Shown: positions 23,723 to 32,830, counted from the first letter of the stretch. The stretch: 64,000 nucleotides of DNA from Nocardia terpenica (GCF_013186535.1 NZ_JABMCZ010000003.1:1612001-1676000), one strand, 5' to 3'. Made by a program: numbers and translations. Notes: generated from the letters alone by a model not told the origin.

Positions 23723-25060
23723 CTAAACCATTGCGGGCCAATGCCTGTGGTCACCATCGATCACGTAGGCGTGGGCATGCCGGTAACCGGTCCCCACACT
23801 CACCGCATCGCGAACGTGTGCGGGATCGACCGCCCCGCGGTGCACATGCTCCAGGATTTCCGGATCGCGGCCGGGCCAGCAGCGTACTGCGGTCGCGAAT
23901 CCGGCCAGGCCCAGGGCGGCGAGGACGACCCAGGCGGCGGTGAATCCCATTGCGGTGGCCAGCCATCCGGCGATGGGGTAGGCGATCAGCCAGCACAGGT
24001 GCGATAGCGAGAACTGGGCGGCGAACAGGGCGGGGCGGTCCGAGGGTTGCGCGGATCGGCGCAGCACCCGGCCGATCGGGGTGAGCGCGAGGCCGGTACC
24101 GATCCCGATGATCGCCCACACCGCCAGCGCAGCCGCCCACTGCCGATCGCCGATCGTGAAGTGCGACAGGGTGATCGCGGCCGCCAGGCCGACGAGGAGC
24201 GTGCCCGCACCGGACAGCAGTATCGGCCGCTCGCCGACCCGGCCGAGTATCCGGGGCAGCGCCAGCGCCACCACCATGGTCCCGAAACCATTGGCGGCCA
24301 ACAGCACCGCCACATCCGCCTGCGACCCGCCGAGCCGATCGCGCACGTAGTTCACGGTATTGACCATGACCACCGAACCGGCCGCGGCCACCACCAGATT
24401 CACGCCCAGCACCCCGCGCAGCCGCGGCGTGGCCCGGAAGATCCGCAGCCCGGCGAGCGTGCGGTCCCGGGCGCGGGTGCGAACGGTGCGGGTGGCGTTG
24501 GGAATTCGCGTCGTCACCACCAGCGCCGCGGAGGCCAGGAAGCCGATCGAGGTGCCGACGAACAGCCAGCCGAAGCCGACGACGCCGAGCAGCAGCGCGG
24601 CCAGCATCGGGCTGAGCAGGCTCTCCATGGTGGCCGCCAGCTGCGAGGCCGACAGCGCCGCGGTGTAGTCGCGCTCGCCGGGCAGAATGTCGGGCAGGAC
24701 GGCCTGGAAGGTGGGCGTGAACGCCGCCGAGGCCGACTGCAACACCGCGATCAGCACATAGATCTGCCACACCTGATCGACGAACGGCAGCGCCAGCACC
24801 ACCGCGGCCCGTACGACATCCAGCGTCACCATCATCAACCGGCGCGGCACCCGGCCCGCGTGCGCGGCCGCCAGCGGCGCGACGGTCACGTACGCGACCA
24901 TCTTGACCGTCAGGGCCGTACCGAGCACCGCGCCCGCGTCGGCACCGGCCAGCCGATAGGACAGCAGCCCCAGCGCGACCGTGGTCAGCCCGGTCCCGAA
25001 CAGGGCCGACAGCTGCGCCGTGAACAAGTGCCGGTAGTCGCGGTTGCCGAACAGGGACAC
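23723..25060 (-). CDS. MFS exporter with His-rich C-terminus, probably metal-linked
   Basis: The 445-residue protein has 12 helices of the MFS enterobactin-exporter/MefA-like type, starting VSLFGNRDYRHLFTAQLSAL. Its last 50 residues are soluble and rich in His and Asp (EHVHRGAVDPAHV, YRHAHAYVIDGDHRHWPAMV). Such tails often bind metal ions. GTG 25060 has AGGAG 8 nt upstream. It is divergent from a KmtR-like Ni/Co sensor across only 42 bp, so export of a metal or metal complex under that repressor is the best guess. Confidence 0.82.
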   Translation of the reverse strand: MSLFGNRDYRHLFTAQLSALFGTGLTTVALGLLSYRLAGADAGAVLGTALTVKMVAYVTVAPLAAAHAGRVPRRLMMVTLDVVRAAVVLALPFVDQVWQIYVLIAVLQSASAAFTPTFQAVLPDILPGERDYTAALSASQLAATMESLLSPMLAALLLGVVGFGWLFVGTSIGFLASAALVVTTRIPNATRTVRTRARDRTLAGLRIFRATPRLRGVLGVNLVVAAAGSVVMVNTVNYVRDRLGGSQADVAVLLAANGFGTMVVALALPRILGRVGERPILLSGAGTLLVGLAAAITLSHFTIGDRQWAAALAVWAIIGIGTGLALTPIGRVLRRSAQPSDRPALFAAQFSLSHLCWLIAYPIAGWLATAMGFTAAWVVLAALGLAGFATAVRCWPGRDPEILEHVHRGAVDPAHVRDAVSVGTGYRHAHAYVIDGDHRHWPAMV

Positions 25061-25088
25061 CGGAGGCTCCTTCGTCTCGGGGCGAGCG

Positions 25089-25112
25089 CATAATTGGTGC
25101 TTATGTACGCAC
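25089..25112 (+). promoter_or_regulatory. Promoter and possible operator of the KmtR-like repressor
   Basis: CATAAT (25089-25094) lies 8 nt before ATG 25103. GTGC (25097-25100) and GCAC (25109-25112) form an inverted pair spanning the start codon. The two divergent starts are so close that one site could control both genes. The operator is a weak call. Confidence 0.35.
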
Positions 25113-25450
25113 ATGATAGTAGTGCGCAGTGGTCGGAGCTGCCGCCGGTCGAACTGGTCGAGGCCGCGTCGACCGCGCTGCGGATGCTGGCCGATCCCAC
25201 CCGGCTGCGGCTGCTGTGGCTGCTCAGCGGCGAGGAACTGGATGTGGGCACGGTCGCCGAGCGGGTCGCGCTGGCCCGGCCCGCGGTGTCCCAGCACCTG
25301 GCGAAGCTGGAGCTCGCCGGGTTGGTGGCCCGCCGCCGCGACGGCCGCCGCATGCGCTACCGCACCCGCGGCGGTCACGTGCGGCGGCTGCTGGTGGAGG
25401 CGCTCAATGCCGCCGAGCATCACGTGCGCGATCTGCCCGAGCACGACTGA
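25103..25450 (+). CDS. kmtR: ArsR/SmtB-family metal sensor, KmtR-like
   Basis: The 115-residue winged-helix repressor has MLADPTRLRLLWLL, the recognition helix RPAVSQHLAKLELAGLV and the wing RRRDGRRMRYRT. The N-terminus MYAHDSS and the C-terminal AEHHVRDLPEHD resemble mycobacterial KmtR, a nickel/cobalt sensor whose ligands lie in the C-terminal helix and tail. It lacks the Cys-x-Cys box of cadmium/arsenic sensors. It should repress the divergent MFS gene and perhaps the following ABC pair, and release when metal binds. Confidence 0.78.
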   Translation: MYAHDSSAQWSELPPVELVEAASTALRMLADPTRLRLLWLLSGEELDVGTVAERVALARPAVSQHLAKLELAGLVARRRDGRRMRYRTRGGHVRRLLVEALNAAEHHVRDLPEHD

Positions 25451-25462
25451 GAAGGAGGCGTC

Positions 25463-26191
25463 ATGGACCGTCCTGATGCGCCGCCGCCCGATCTGCGGCA
25501 GGGTGGGGCCGTGCACAGCATCGTTCTGGACCGGGTCGCGGTGAGTCACGGCACGGGTCCGGTACTCGTCGACGTGGACGCCGTCTTCCCGAGCGGCCGC
25601 TGCACGGCCGTGGTGGGGCCCAGCGGGGCCGGGAAGACCACGCTGCTGCGGCTGCTGAATCGGTTGGGAGAGCCCGATTCCGGCCGGATTCTGCTCGACG
25701 ACGTGCCGATCGCCGACCTCGACGTGCTGGAGTTGCGTCGCCGGGTCGGGCTGGTGCCGCAGCGGCCGGTGCTGGTGGCCGACACCGTCGCCGAGGAGGT
25801 CCGGGTGGGCCGCCCCGGGCTCGGCGTGGAGCAGGTCACCGCGCTGCTGGCCCGCGCCGGACTGCCGGACACCTTCCTGCATCGCCGCTGCGGCGAGCTG
25901 TCCGGCGGTGAGGCACAACGGGTTTGCCTCGCCCGCGGGCTCGCGGTGGAACCGGAGATCCTGCTGCTGGACGAGCCGACCTCCGCCCTGGACGAGGAGT
26001 CGGCGGCGGCGATCGTCGCCCTGATCCGTGCCCACACCGCGGCAGGCGGCGGCGTCGTACTGGTCAGCCACGACAGCGGTTTCGTGGGCGCGGCGGCCGA
26101 CGACATTCTGCTGATGGAGCGCGGCAGGCTGTCGCGCCTGGGCGCCTCCGACGACCGCGAGCAGTCCTCGAACGAACGGAAGTCGCAATGA
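25463..26191 (+). CDS. fetA: ABC transporter ATP-binding protein, FetA-like
   Basis: The 242-residue ATPase has Walker A GPSGAGKTT, Q-loop LVPQRPVLVADTV, signature LSGGEAQR and Walker B ILLLDEPTSALDEES. It pairs with the UPF0014-family permease that follows with an ATGA overlap; together they match the FetAB iron exporter of Escherichia coli. It starts 13 nt after the KmtR-like gene, so metal export under that sensor is plausible. Iron versus another metal cannot be decided from sequence. Confidence 0.82.
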   Translation: MDRPDAPPPDLRQGGAVHSIVLDRVAVSHGTGPVLVDVDAVFPSGRCTAVVGPSGAGKTTLLRLLNRLGEPDSGRILLDDVPIADLDVLELRRRVGLVPQRPVLVADTVAEEVRVGRPGLGVEQVTALLARAGLPDTFLHRRCGELSGGEAQRVCLARGLAVEPEILLLDEPTSALDEESAAAIVALIRAHTAAGGGVVLVSHDSGFVGAAADDILLMERGRLSRLGASDDREQSSNERKSQ

Positions 26192-26964
26192 CGCAAGGTC
26201 TTTCGGTGCCCGACTGGAGCGGGGTGGCGGCCTCGCTGGTGCTCGTGGCGGTCGCGGCCCTGATCGCCTACCGCCAGCACCTGCACCTGACCCGGGAACT
26301 GGTGATCGCGGCCGCGCGGGCCGGGGTCCAGCTGGTCGCCGTCGGCGCGGTGCTGCTGGTCCTGTTCCGCCACACCGGATTACCGGGCGCGCTGGGCTGG
26401 GTGGTGCTGATGATCGTCATCGCCGGTCAGGTGGCCGGGCGGCGCGGAGCCGGTCTGCCGCACGCGATTCGGGCCGCCACCATCGGCGTCGCCTTCGGCT
26501 CGGTGCTCACCCTGGGCGGGCTCATGCTGCTCGGCGTCATCTCCGCCCAGTCCCGGGTGGTGGTGCCGGTCGGCGGCATGATCGTCTCCGGCGCCATGCA
26601 GGCCACCGGAGTCGCGTTGCGGCGCCTGCGCGAAGACGCCCGCGAGGCCCGGCCCGCGGTGGAGGCGCGGCTGTGCCTCGGGCTCCCGGCGAGCCAGGCC
26701 TTCCTGCCGTATCGGCGGTCGGCGCTGCGCACCGCACTGCTGCCCTCGATCGACGCCACCAAGGTGGTGGGCCTGATCAGCCTGCCCGGCGCGATGACCG
26801 GTCTGATCCTGGCCGGGGTCGACCCCCTCACCGCCATCCGCTACCAGATCGTCGTGATGTACATGCTGCTCGCCGCCGCCGCGCTCGCTGCCCTGGCCTC
26901 CGCCCGGGTCGCCGAACGCTACCTGTTCGACGACGCGCAGCGGCTGGTTGTGCTGCCGGTCTGA
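26188..26964 (+). CDS. fetB: ABC permease, FetB/UPF0014 family
   Basis: The 258-residue membrane protein has about seven helices. Family marks are AAARAGVQLVAVGAVLLVLF near residue 50, VVPVGGMIVSGAMQATGVAL in the middle, and SIDATKVVGLISLPGAMTGL with DPLTAIRYQIVVMYMLL near the end. E. coli FetB exports iron and protects against peroxide stress. The ATG overlaps the ATPase stop. Confidence 0.85.
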   Translation: MTQGLSVPDWSGVAASLVLVAVAALIAYRQHLHLTRELVIAAARAGVQLVAVGAVLLVLFRHTGLPGALGWVVLMIVIAGQVAGRRGAGLPHAIRAATIGVAFGSVLTLGGLMLLGVISAQSRVVVPVGGMIVSGAMQATGVALRRLREDAREARPAVEARLCLGLPASQAFLPYRRSALRTALLPSIDATKVVGLISLPGAMTGLILAGVDPLTAIRYQIVVMYMLLAAAALAALASARVAERYLFDDAQRLVVLPV

Positions 26965-26998
26965 CGGCACACGGCCACAATGGGTTTCGGAGGTGACC

Positions 26999-28402
26999 AT
27001 GACCGGGACACGACTACACGCGTTCACCGACGACGCGCTGGGCACACACGACGCCGGCGCGCTCGCCGAACTGGTGGCGACCGGCGCGGTGAGCGCCGAG
27101 GAACTGGCCGAGGCGGCGATAGCGCGGGCGCGGCGGGTGGACCCCGTGCTGCGGGCCGTCGCCTACGACGTCTTCGACGCCCCCCGCTATTGCGCGGACA
27201 AAGGCGCTGCCCTGTACGGAATTCCGACCTTCATCAAGGATCACAGCGACCTGGTCGGGATGCCGACCTCGCAGGGCAGCCGCGCGGTGCCGCGCTATGC
27301 CGCCACGCGGGACGACGCCTACGCCCGGCAGGCGCTGAGCAGCGGGGTGACCGTGCTGGGCAAGTCCCGGCTGCCGGAGTTCGGGCTCAATGCCAGCACC
27401 GAGTTCGCCGAGGACGAGCCCGCCCGCAACCCCTGGCACACCGACTATTCCGTGGGCGGCTCCACCGGCGGCGGCGCGGCGTTGGTGGCGGCCGGGGTGG
27501 TGCCGATCGCGCACGCCACCGACGGCGGCGGCTCGATCCGCATTCCCGCCGCGGCCGCCGGGCTGGTCGGGCTCAAACCGACCCGGGGACGCCACGTCGT
27601 CGGCGCGATCGGGCGGACCATGCCGCTGAACATCGTGTCGGAGAACGTGGTGACCCGCACCGTGCGCGATACCGCGCACTATCTGGCGGCCATCGAAAAC
27701 CACTGGCGCAACCCGAAACTGCCGCCGATCGGCCTGGTGCTCGGGCCCGCCCGGCGGCGGCTGCGCGTCGCGCTGCTGATCGATACGCCGATCGGGACGG
27801 TCGACGAGCCCACGCGCGCGGCCGTCGAGCGGGCGGCCGCGCTGCTGGAGGACGCCGGGCACGTGGTGGAGCCCATCGCGCCGCCGGTCGGCGCGGGGTT
27901 CGTCGACGACTTCCTGCAGTACTGGACGTTTCTCGCGGACCTGCTCGTCACCACCGGAAAGTCGGCCTTCGGCAAGGGATTCGATCCGCGGCGGGTCGAC
28001 CCGTTCACCCGGGGCCTGCGAAACCGGCACCGCGCCCGATTGATTCGCACGCCGGGGGCGCTGCGGCGGCTGTTCGCGACGTCGGCGATCTACGCCCGCG
28101 CCTTCGACCGGCACGAGGTGATTCTCTCGCCGGTGGTTGCCCACACCACGCCGAAACTGGGATATCTCTCGCCCACACAGCCTTTCGACACCACGCTGGA
28201 CCGGCTCATGGGGTATGCGGGATTCACGCCGGTGAACAATGCGACCGGGACGCCGTCGGTATCGCTGCCGATGGGCCGCACCGCCGAGGGCCTGCCGATC
28301 GGTGTGATGCTGTCGGCCGCTCGCGGTGACGAGCGCACGCTGCTCGAATCGGCCTACACCCTCGAGGCCGCGCAGCCGTTCCCGTCGATCACCGCGGAGT
28401 AG
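26999..28402 (+). CDS. Amidase signature family enzyme
   Basis: The 467-residue protein has the amidase signature: the catalytic Lys in FIKDHSDLVG, the Gly/Ser-rich block VGGSTGGGAALVAAGVV and the nucleophile Ser in ATDGGGSIRIPAAAAGLVGL. These form the Ser-cisSer-Lys triad that hydrolyses amides to acid and ammonia. The substrate is unknown. ATG 26999 was picked for a GGAGG six bases upstream. It follows the FetB-like gene by 34 nt on the same strand, but no functional link is evident. Confidence 0.9.
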   Translation: MTGTRLHAFTDDALGTHDAGALAELVATGAVSAEELAEAAIARARRVDPVLRAVAYDVFDAPRYCADKGAALYGIPTFIKDHSDLVGMPTSQGSRAVPRYAATRDDAYARQALSSGVTVLGKSRLPEFGLNASTEFAEDEPARNPWHTDYSVGGSTGGGAALVAAGVVPIAHATDGGGSIRIPAAAAGLVGLKPTRGRHVVGAIGRTMPLNIVSENVVTRTVRDTAHYLAAIENHWRNPKLPPIGLVLGPARRRLRVALLIDTPIGTVDEPTRAAVERAAALLEDAGHVVEPIAPPVGAGFVDDFLQYWTFLADLLVTTGKSAFGKGFDPRRVDPFTRGLRNRHRARLIRTPGALRRLFATSAIYARAFDRHEVILSPVVAHTTPKLGYLSPTQPFDTTLDRLMGYAGFTPVNNATGTPSVSLPMGRTAEGLPIGVMLSAARGDERTLLESAYTLEAAQPFPSITAE

Positions 28403-28689
28403 CCCTCACCTGCGCGAATGTGAGTCGCGTCACCGCCCGGTGGCAACCGTGACAGGCGCATGGAATCCGTAAGTATTCCGTGCGCCGGGCGCGGGTGAAT
28501 TCCTCGGCGGCAAAACGTGGCACGACACCGGCAAAACGGGCATGCGCTGGGCATGCCGGAAATTTCTTCCCGTCATCGATGCTTCCGGCACCGAATAGTT
28601 CCATGTCGTAAACGTTGCGTCATAACAGTTTCGGGGCCGGTCGTTTCCGCTCTAACGTGCCGGTCGTATCGCTAGCGCATGGAGGCTTT

Positions 28690-30288
28690 GTGTTGCAGCA
28701 GAACTCGGTGGCCACGGCGGAGTTGCGTGGACGCGTCGAGCACCGGAGCTTTCCCGAGGGACTGCCGGGATTGATCCGGGCCATCTCGCGGCGTCGACCC
28801 GACGCCGTGGCGGCCACCGACGATGCCGGGACGCTGACCTATCGCGACCTGGAACTGCGGTCGGACCGGCTGGCCCGGATGCTGCGCCGCACCGCGCCGC
28901 CGGACCGGCCGGTGGCCGTCGCGGTGCCGCGCGGCTTCGGGCTGCAGGTCGCGCTGCTCGGCGTGCTCAAGGCCGGGGTGCCGTATCTGCCGGTGGATCC
29001 GGAGGATTCGTCGGTGCGCACCCGGGAGATGGTCCGCGGCGCCGACTGCGCGGTGGCGGTGGTGGCCGGGGGCGGGCGCGCGATCGCCGAGCTGTGCGGG
29101 CTGCGGACCGTGGATGTGCCCGCCGCGCCCGATGCCGAGCGGGTCGATCCGCTGCCCGCGGTGGCGGCCGACGATCCGGTGCAGGTGCTGTTCACCTCCG
29201 GCTCCACCGGCACCCCGAAGGCCGTCGCGGTGCCGTCCGCGGCGCTGTGCAACCGGCTGGTGTGGATGCGTGACACGTACGGGATCGGCGCGGACGACCG
29301 GGTGCTGCAGCGGACGCCGATCACCTTCGACGTCTCGGGCTGGGAACTGTTCCTGCCGTTGATCTCCGGCGCGCGCTGCGTATTCCTGGCCCCCGACCAC
29401 CATCGCGACCAGGTGGCGGTGGCGGCGGCCATTGCCGCGCACGGGATCACCGTGTGCCACTTCGTGCCGTCCGCGCTGCGGGAGTTCCTGCGCTGGCCGG
29501 ACGCGGCCCGCTGCACAACGCTGCGCCACGTGTTCTGCAGCGGCGACGCGCTGCCCGCCGGGGTGGCGCGCAACTTCGTCGCCACGCTGCCCGCCGCCCT
29601 GCACAATCTGTACGGCCCCACCGAGGCCGCGATCGACGTCACGGCCTGGACCTGCCCGCCCACCCCCGGCGAGGTCGACCGCGTCTACATCGGCCGCCCG
29701 ATCGACAACTGCGTGCTGACCATCCTCGGCGACGACGGCCTGCCGGTACCGCCCGGCGCGGAGGGCGAACTCCACATCGGCGGCATTCCCCTGTCCCGCG
29801 GCTACCTAGGCCGCCCCGAACTGACCTCCCGCGCCTTCGTCGACGCCCTGCCCGGATCCTCGGTGGACCGGTTGTACCGCACCGGAGATCGGGTGCGAAT
29901 GGTCGACGGCGAACTGGAATTCCTGGGCCGCATCGACGACCAGGTCCAGATCTCGGGCCAGCGCGTCGAGCCGGGCGAGATCGAACATCACCTGCTGGCC
30001 TCCCCCGACGTGGTCGCGGCCGTGGTGGTGGCCGTCGACGACGGGGCCGACATCAGCCTCGTCGCATGGATTCAGCCTGCCACCGAAGGAAATCCGGATG
30101 CCCTGTGCAAACGCCTGCGCGCGCACCTGTCCGCCCGACTCCCGGAGCCTTATGTCCCAGGGCGATTCGTCCGCCTGCGACGAATCCCGCTGAACCGCAA
30201 CGGAAAGCAAGATCGCGCACTACTGAAGCGCCGAGCCTTGGAGCAATTGCACGCCCGCCCCGCCGCCTCCGCCTGCTACTCGTCCTGA
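28690..30288 (+). CDS. Stand-alone NRPS-type adenylation domain, serine-like specificity
   Basis: The 532-residue protein is an amino-acid adenylation domain with no carrier or condensation domain. Core motifs are FTSGSTGTPKAV, NLYGPTEAAIDV, LYRTGDRVR and the C-terminal Lys in LNRNGKQDRALL. The binding-pocket segments FDVSGWELF, HFVPSALREF, VFCSGDALP and TEAAIDV parallel those of EntF, whose substrate is L-serine (DVWH-type code). It should make seryl-AMP and transfer serine to a carrier encoded elsewhere. GTG 28690 has GGAGG upstream. The 287 bp before it have no gene. Confidence 0.82.
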   Translation: MLQQNSVATAELRGRVEHRSFPEGLPGLIRAISRRRPDAVAATDDAGTLTYRDLELRSDRLARMLRRTAPPDRPVAVAVPRGFGLQVALLGVLKAGVPYLPVDPEDSSVRTREMVRGADCAVAVVAGGGRAIAELCGLRTVDVPAAPDAERVDPLPAVAADDPVQVLFTSGSTGTPKAVAVPSAALCNRLVWMRDTYGIGADDRVLQRTPITFDVSGWELFLPLISGARCVFLAPDHHRDQVAVAAAIAAHGITVCHFVPSALREFLRWPDAARCTTLRHVFCSGDALPAGVARNFVATLPAALHNLYGPTEAAIDVTAWTCPPTPGEVDRVYIGRPIDNCVLTILGDDGLPVPPGAEGELHIGGIPLSRGYLGRPELTSRAFVDALPGSSVDRLYRTGDRVRMVDGELEFLGRIDDQVQISGQRVEPGEIEHHLLASPDVVAAVVVAVDDGADISLVAWIQPATEGNPDALCKRLRAHLSARLPEPYVPGRFVRLRRIPLNRNGKQDRALLKRRALEQLHARPAASACYSS

Positions 30289-30300
30289 GCCAATCATGTG

Positions 30301-30408
30301 ATTCCGGCGTGCTTTTGGCCGGAATCTGTCGGGAGATCCCGGCCAAAAGCACGCCGGGATCATGGGTGGTAGCGCGCCGGGATGGTGGGTGGTAGTACGC
30401 CGGGGTGG
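30301..30408 (+). repeat. Intergenic inverted-repeat element plus short tandem tail (locus C)
   Basis: Arms at 30301-30325 and 30336-30360 are inverted copies with two differences, around a 10-nt loop; the right arm contains GGCCAAAAGCACGCCGGG. Two to three diverged 23-bp units (GCGCCGGGATGGTGGGTGGT and similar) follow on the right. The element sits between convergent genes and could end transcription from both sides. Confidence 0.85.
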
Positions 30409-30411
30409 TGG

Positions 30412-30846
30412 TCAGAGGGCGGTCAGGATGCATAGGGCGAGGTAGAGGGTTTGTTCTAGGGTGCGGAGGGGGAGGGTGGTGTGGTGCATGCCTGTCTGGG
30501 CGCGGGCGGCGTGGATGTTGGCGGGGAACATGGTGAGTAGGAGGAGTGCCAGGCAGGTGGCCGCTGTGGGGGCGGTTGGGGGGATGAGAAGTCCTGCGGC
30601 TCCGGCGAATTCGAGGATGCCGGTCAGGGTGACGAGGGCCGCGGGGGAGGGGAGGCGGGGTGGCACCATGGCGATGAGCTGGTTGCGCAGCGGTGGTGCG
30701 AAGTGGGCGGTGGCGGTCAGGGTGAACATGGCGGCCAGGCCCAGGCGGGCGGCGTGGGGCCACGAATCGAGCCAGTCGGCGAGGTGTAACCATCCGGCCA
30801 GCCGGGTCAGTCCGGTGACGGCGACGAGAACGACGAGGGGTGCCAT
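30412..30846 (-). CDS. DoxX-like small membrane protein
   Basis: The 144-residue protein has four hydrophobic helices and the DoxX-family pattern: LGLAAMFTLTATAHFAPPLR, then VTLTGILEFAGAAGLLIPPT. Members of this family are often linked to redox or quinone stress, but their biochemical role is unsettled. It is divergent from a TetR regulator, which probably controls it through the inverted and direct repeats in the 98-bp gap. Confidence 0.8.
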   Translation of the reverse strand: MAPLVVLVAVTGLTRLAGWLHLADWLDSWPHAARLGLAAMFTLTATAHFAPPLRNQLIAMVPPRLPSPAALVTLTGILEFAGAAGLLIPPTAPTAATCLALLLLTMFPANIHAARAQTGMHHTTLPLRTLEQTLYLALCILTAL

Positions 30847-30870
30847 CGGGGGCTCCTGGAGGGGCAGCGC

Positions 30871-30927
30871 GAATCTTGACGATGGCTAGATTAGGTCTGA
30901 GCAGGTAACTTGTCAACGTCTAGATTC
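30871..30927. promoter_or_regulatory. Divergent promoter/operator region, DoxX-like gene and TetR
   Basis: GAATCT (30871-30876) and AGATTC (30922-30927) are inverted, and CTAGATT occurs twice (30886 and 30920 regions). A TAGATT box (30921-30926) can serve the TetR gene and a TAATCT box on the minus strand the DoxX-like gene. Binding by the TetR protein is inferred. Confidence 0.45.
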
Positions 30928-30944
30928 TGCGGGACGATCGAGGC

Positions 30945-31538
30945 GTGACCAAGAGCGCCTACCATCACGGTGACCTGCGCGCGGTGCTGCTGCGGGCGGC
31001 GGCCGAGCAGATCGCCGCCGACGGTGTGGACGCCGTCTCGCTGCGCGCCCTCGCCCAGCGGGCCGGTGTCTCGCATGCCGCCCCCGCGCACCACTTCGGC
31101 AACCGCCAGGGCCTGCTGACCGAGCTGGCCATCGAGGGCTTCGACCTGCTGGCCGCCGAACTACGCTCCGCCGCAGGCGATTTCCGCGAGATGGCGGTGT
31201 CCTACATCCGCTTCGCCCGCGACCACCCGGGCCATTTCGACGTCATGTTCCGGCACGATCTGCTGCGCTCGGACGACGAGCGACTGCGCGCCGCCAACGA
31301 GCGATCGGGCACCGAATTGCGTTCGGGGGTGGCGAGTTTGGGTGTCAGCGAGCACGACCGCCCGGCCACCGAACTCGCCGCATGGTCGCTGGTGCACGGG
31401 TTCGCGTCGCTGTGGCGGGAGGGAGCGCTCGCCGATTCGGGTCTGGGGGGCGGTGATCCGGAGGTTCTGGCCCGCCGGATGGTCGCCGCTATCGACTTCG
31501 TCGGTGCTGTGCCCGAGGCCGGACGGGCCGGCTACTGA
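30945..31538 (+). CDS. TetR/AcrR-family regulator
   Basis: The 197-residue protein starts VTKSAYHHGDLRAVLLRAAA and has the HTH ALAQRAGVSHAAPAHHFGNR, the form seen in a TetR subgroup with a WHG-type C-terminal domain (WSLVHGFASLW). The ligand pocket cannot be read. It is divergent from the DoxX-like gene and ends 27 bp before an intergenic repeat element. Confidence 0.87.
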   Translation: MTKSAYHHGDLRAVLLRAAAEQIAADGVDAVSLRALAQRAGVSHAAPAHHFGNRQGLLTELAIEGFDLLAAELRSAAGDFREMAVSYIRFARDHPGHFDVMFRHDLLRSDDERLRAANERSGTELRSGVASLGVSEHDRPATELAAWSLVHGFASLWREGALADSGLGGGDPEVLARRMVAAIDFVGAVPEAGRAGY

Positions 31539-31564
31539 GATCGGCGCTGTGATGTCGCCCTGTC

Positions 31565-31641
31565 ATCCCGGCGTGCGTTTGGCCGGGATCCATCGCAACC
31601 TACTGCGTACCAGTGGATTCCGGCCAAAAGCACGCCGGAAT
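31565..31641 (+). repeat. Intergenic inverted-repeat element (locus D)
   Basis: Arms at 31565-31589 and 31617-31641 are inverted copies; the right arm has CCGGCCAAAAGCACGCCGG. The spacer is 27 nt. There is no tandem tail. It lies between convergent TetR and xylA. Confidence 0.88.
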
Positions 31642-31657
31642 GACGAGGGGAACTTGC

Positions 31658-32830
31658 TTAGGGCCGTACGCCGAGTAGGTGCTCGAGGGCCAGTTGGTCC
31701 AAGCGTTCGAAGGCCATGGATCGTTGCCCTGCCGCGTCGGCGTCGAACTTCTCATAGGCGGTCGCATCGGCGAGGAGCCCGCTCAGCCCGTCGGGCGCGG
31801 TTGGCTCGGCCAGATCCGGCAGTCGCGAATCACGCAGCGCCCGTTGGACTTCCGGATCGGCGCGGAAGGCGATGGCGCGCTCCTTCAGGATGAGGTAGTT
31901 GCGCATGCAGTTGCGGGCGGATTCCCAGACGCCGTCGATGCCGTCGGTGCGCAGCGGCTTGAAATCGAAATGGCGTGGCCCGTCGTATCCTTCGCGTTCG
32001 AGCAGATCCACCAGCCAGAATGCCTGCCGCAGATCGCCTGCGCCGAAACGGAAGTCCTGGTCGTACTTGATGCCCGCCTGGCCGTTGAGGTCGATGTGGA
32101 ACAGCTTGCCCGCCCACAGCGCCTGGGCGATACCGTGCGCGACATTGAGCCCGGCCATCTGCTCGTGGCCGACCTCGGGGTTGAGCCCCACCAGGTCCGG
32201 GCGCTCCAGCTCCGCGATGAAGGCCAAGGCATGGCCGATGGTGGGCAGCAGGATATCGCCGCGCGGCTCGTTCGGCTTGGGCTCGATCGCGAAGCGCAGC
32301 TCGTAGCCCTGCCGTACCACGTATTCGGTGAGCAGATCGAACGCCTCCCGCAGCCGATCCAGGGCGAGCCGAACATCCTTGGCCGCACCGGTTTCCGCGC
32401 CCTCGCGCCCGCCCCACGCGACATAGGTCCGCGCGCCCAGCTCGGCCGCGAGATCGATATTGCGGATCGTCTTGCGCAGCGCGAAACGACGCACGTCGCG
32501 GTCGTTGGCGGTGAACGCGCCGTCCTTGAACATTGGATGGGTGAACAGATTCGTCGTCGCCATCGGCACCGCCAGCCCGGTCCACGCCAGCGCGTCCCGG
32601 AACCGAGCGATCAGCCGCGCACGCTCGGTATCGGTGGCGCCGAACGGGATCAGGTCGTCGTCGTGCAGGCTGACCCCGTGCGCGCCGAGCTCGGCCAGCC
32701 GTTCCACCGCCGCCACCGGGTCCAGTGGCGGCCGGGTCGGATCGCCGAACGGATCGCGACCCACCCAGCCGACCGTCCACAGGCCGAAGGTGAATTTGTC
32801 CGCGGGCGTGGGGGTGTAGCGGTCGGGCAT
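31658..32830 (-). CDS. xylA: Xylose isomerase
   Basis: The enzyme interconverts D-xylose and D-xylulose (and glucose/fructose) using two divalent metals. The 390-residue protein is close to the Streptomyces type: SLHDDDLIPFG holds the catalytic His, TYVAWGGREGAE and AIEPKPNEPRGDI hold metal ligands, and NPEVGHEQMAGLN and HFDFKPLRTDG complete the site. No xylulokinase or xylose transporter is next to it, so it looks like a single-gene unit. Confidence 0.95.
   Translation of the reverse strand: MPDRYTPTPADKFTFGLWTVGWVGRDPFGDPTRPPLDPVAAVERLAELGAHGVSLHDDDLIPFGATDTERARLIARFRDALAWTGLAVPMATTNLFTHPMFKDGAFTANDRDVRRFALRKTIRNIDLAAELGARTYVAWGGREGAETGAAKDVRLALDRLREAFDLLTEYVVRQGYELRFAIEPKPNEPRGDILLPTIGHALAFIAELERPDLVGLNPEVGHEQMAGLNVAHGIAQALWAGKLFHIDLNGQAGIKYDQDFRFGAGDLRQAFWLVDLLEREGYDGPRHFDFKPLRTDGIDGVWESARNCMRNYLILKERAIAFRADPEVQRALRDSRLPDLAEPTAPDGLSGLLADATAYEKFDADAAGQRSMAFERLDQLALEHLLGVRP

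Noticed and set aside
23723..26188. A single 821-residue minus-strand protein
   Set aside because: The frame joins the antisense of the FetA-like and ArsR genes to the MFS gene. The MFS protein starts properly at GTG 25060 with a ribosome-binding site.
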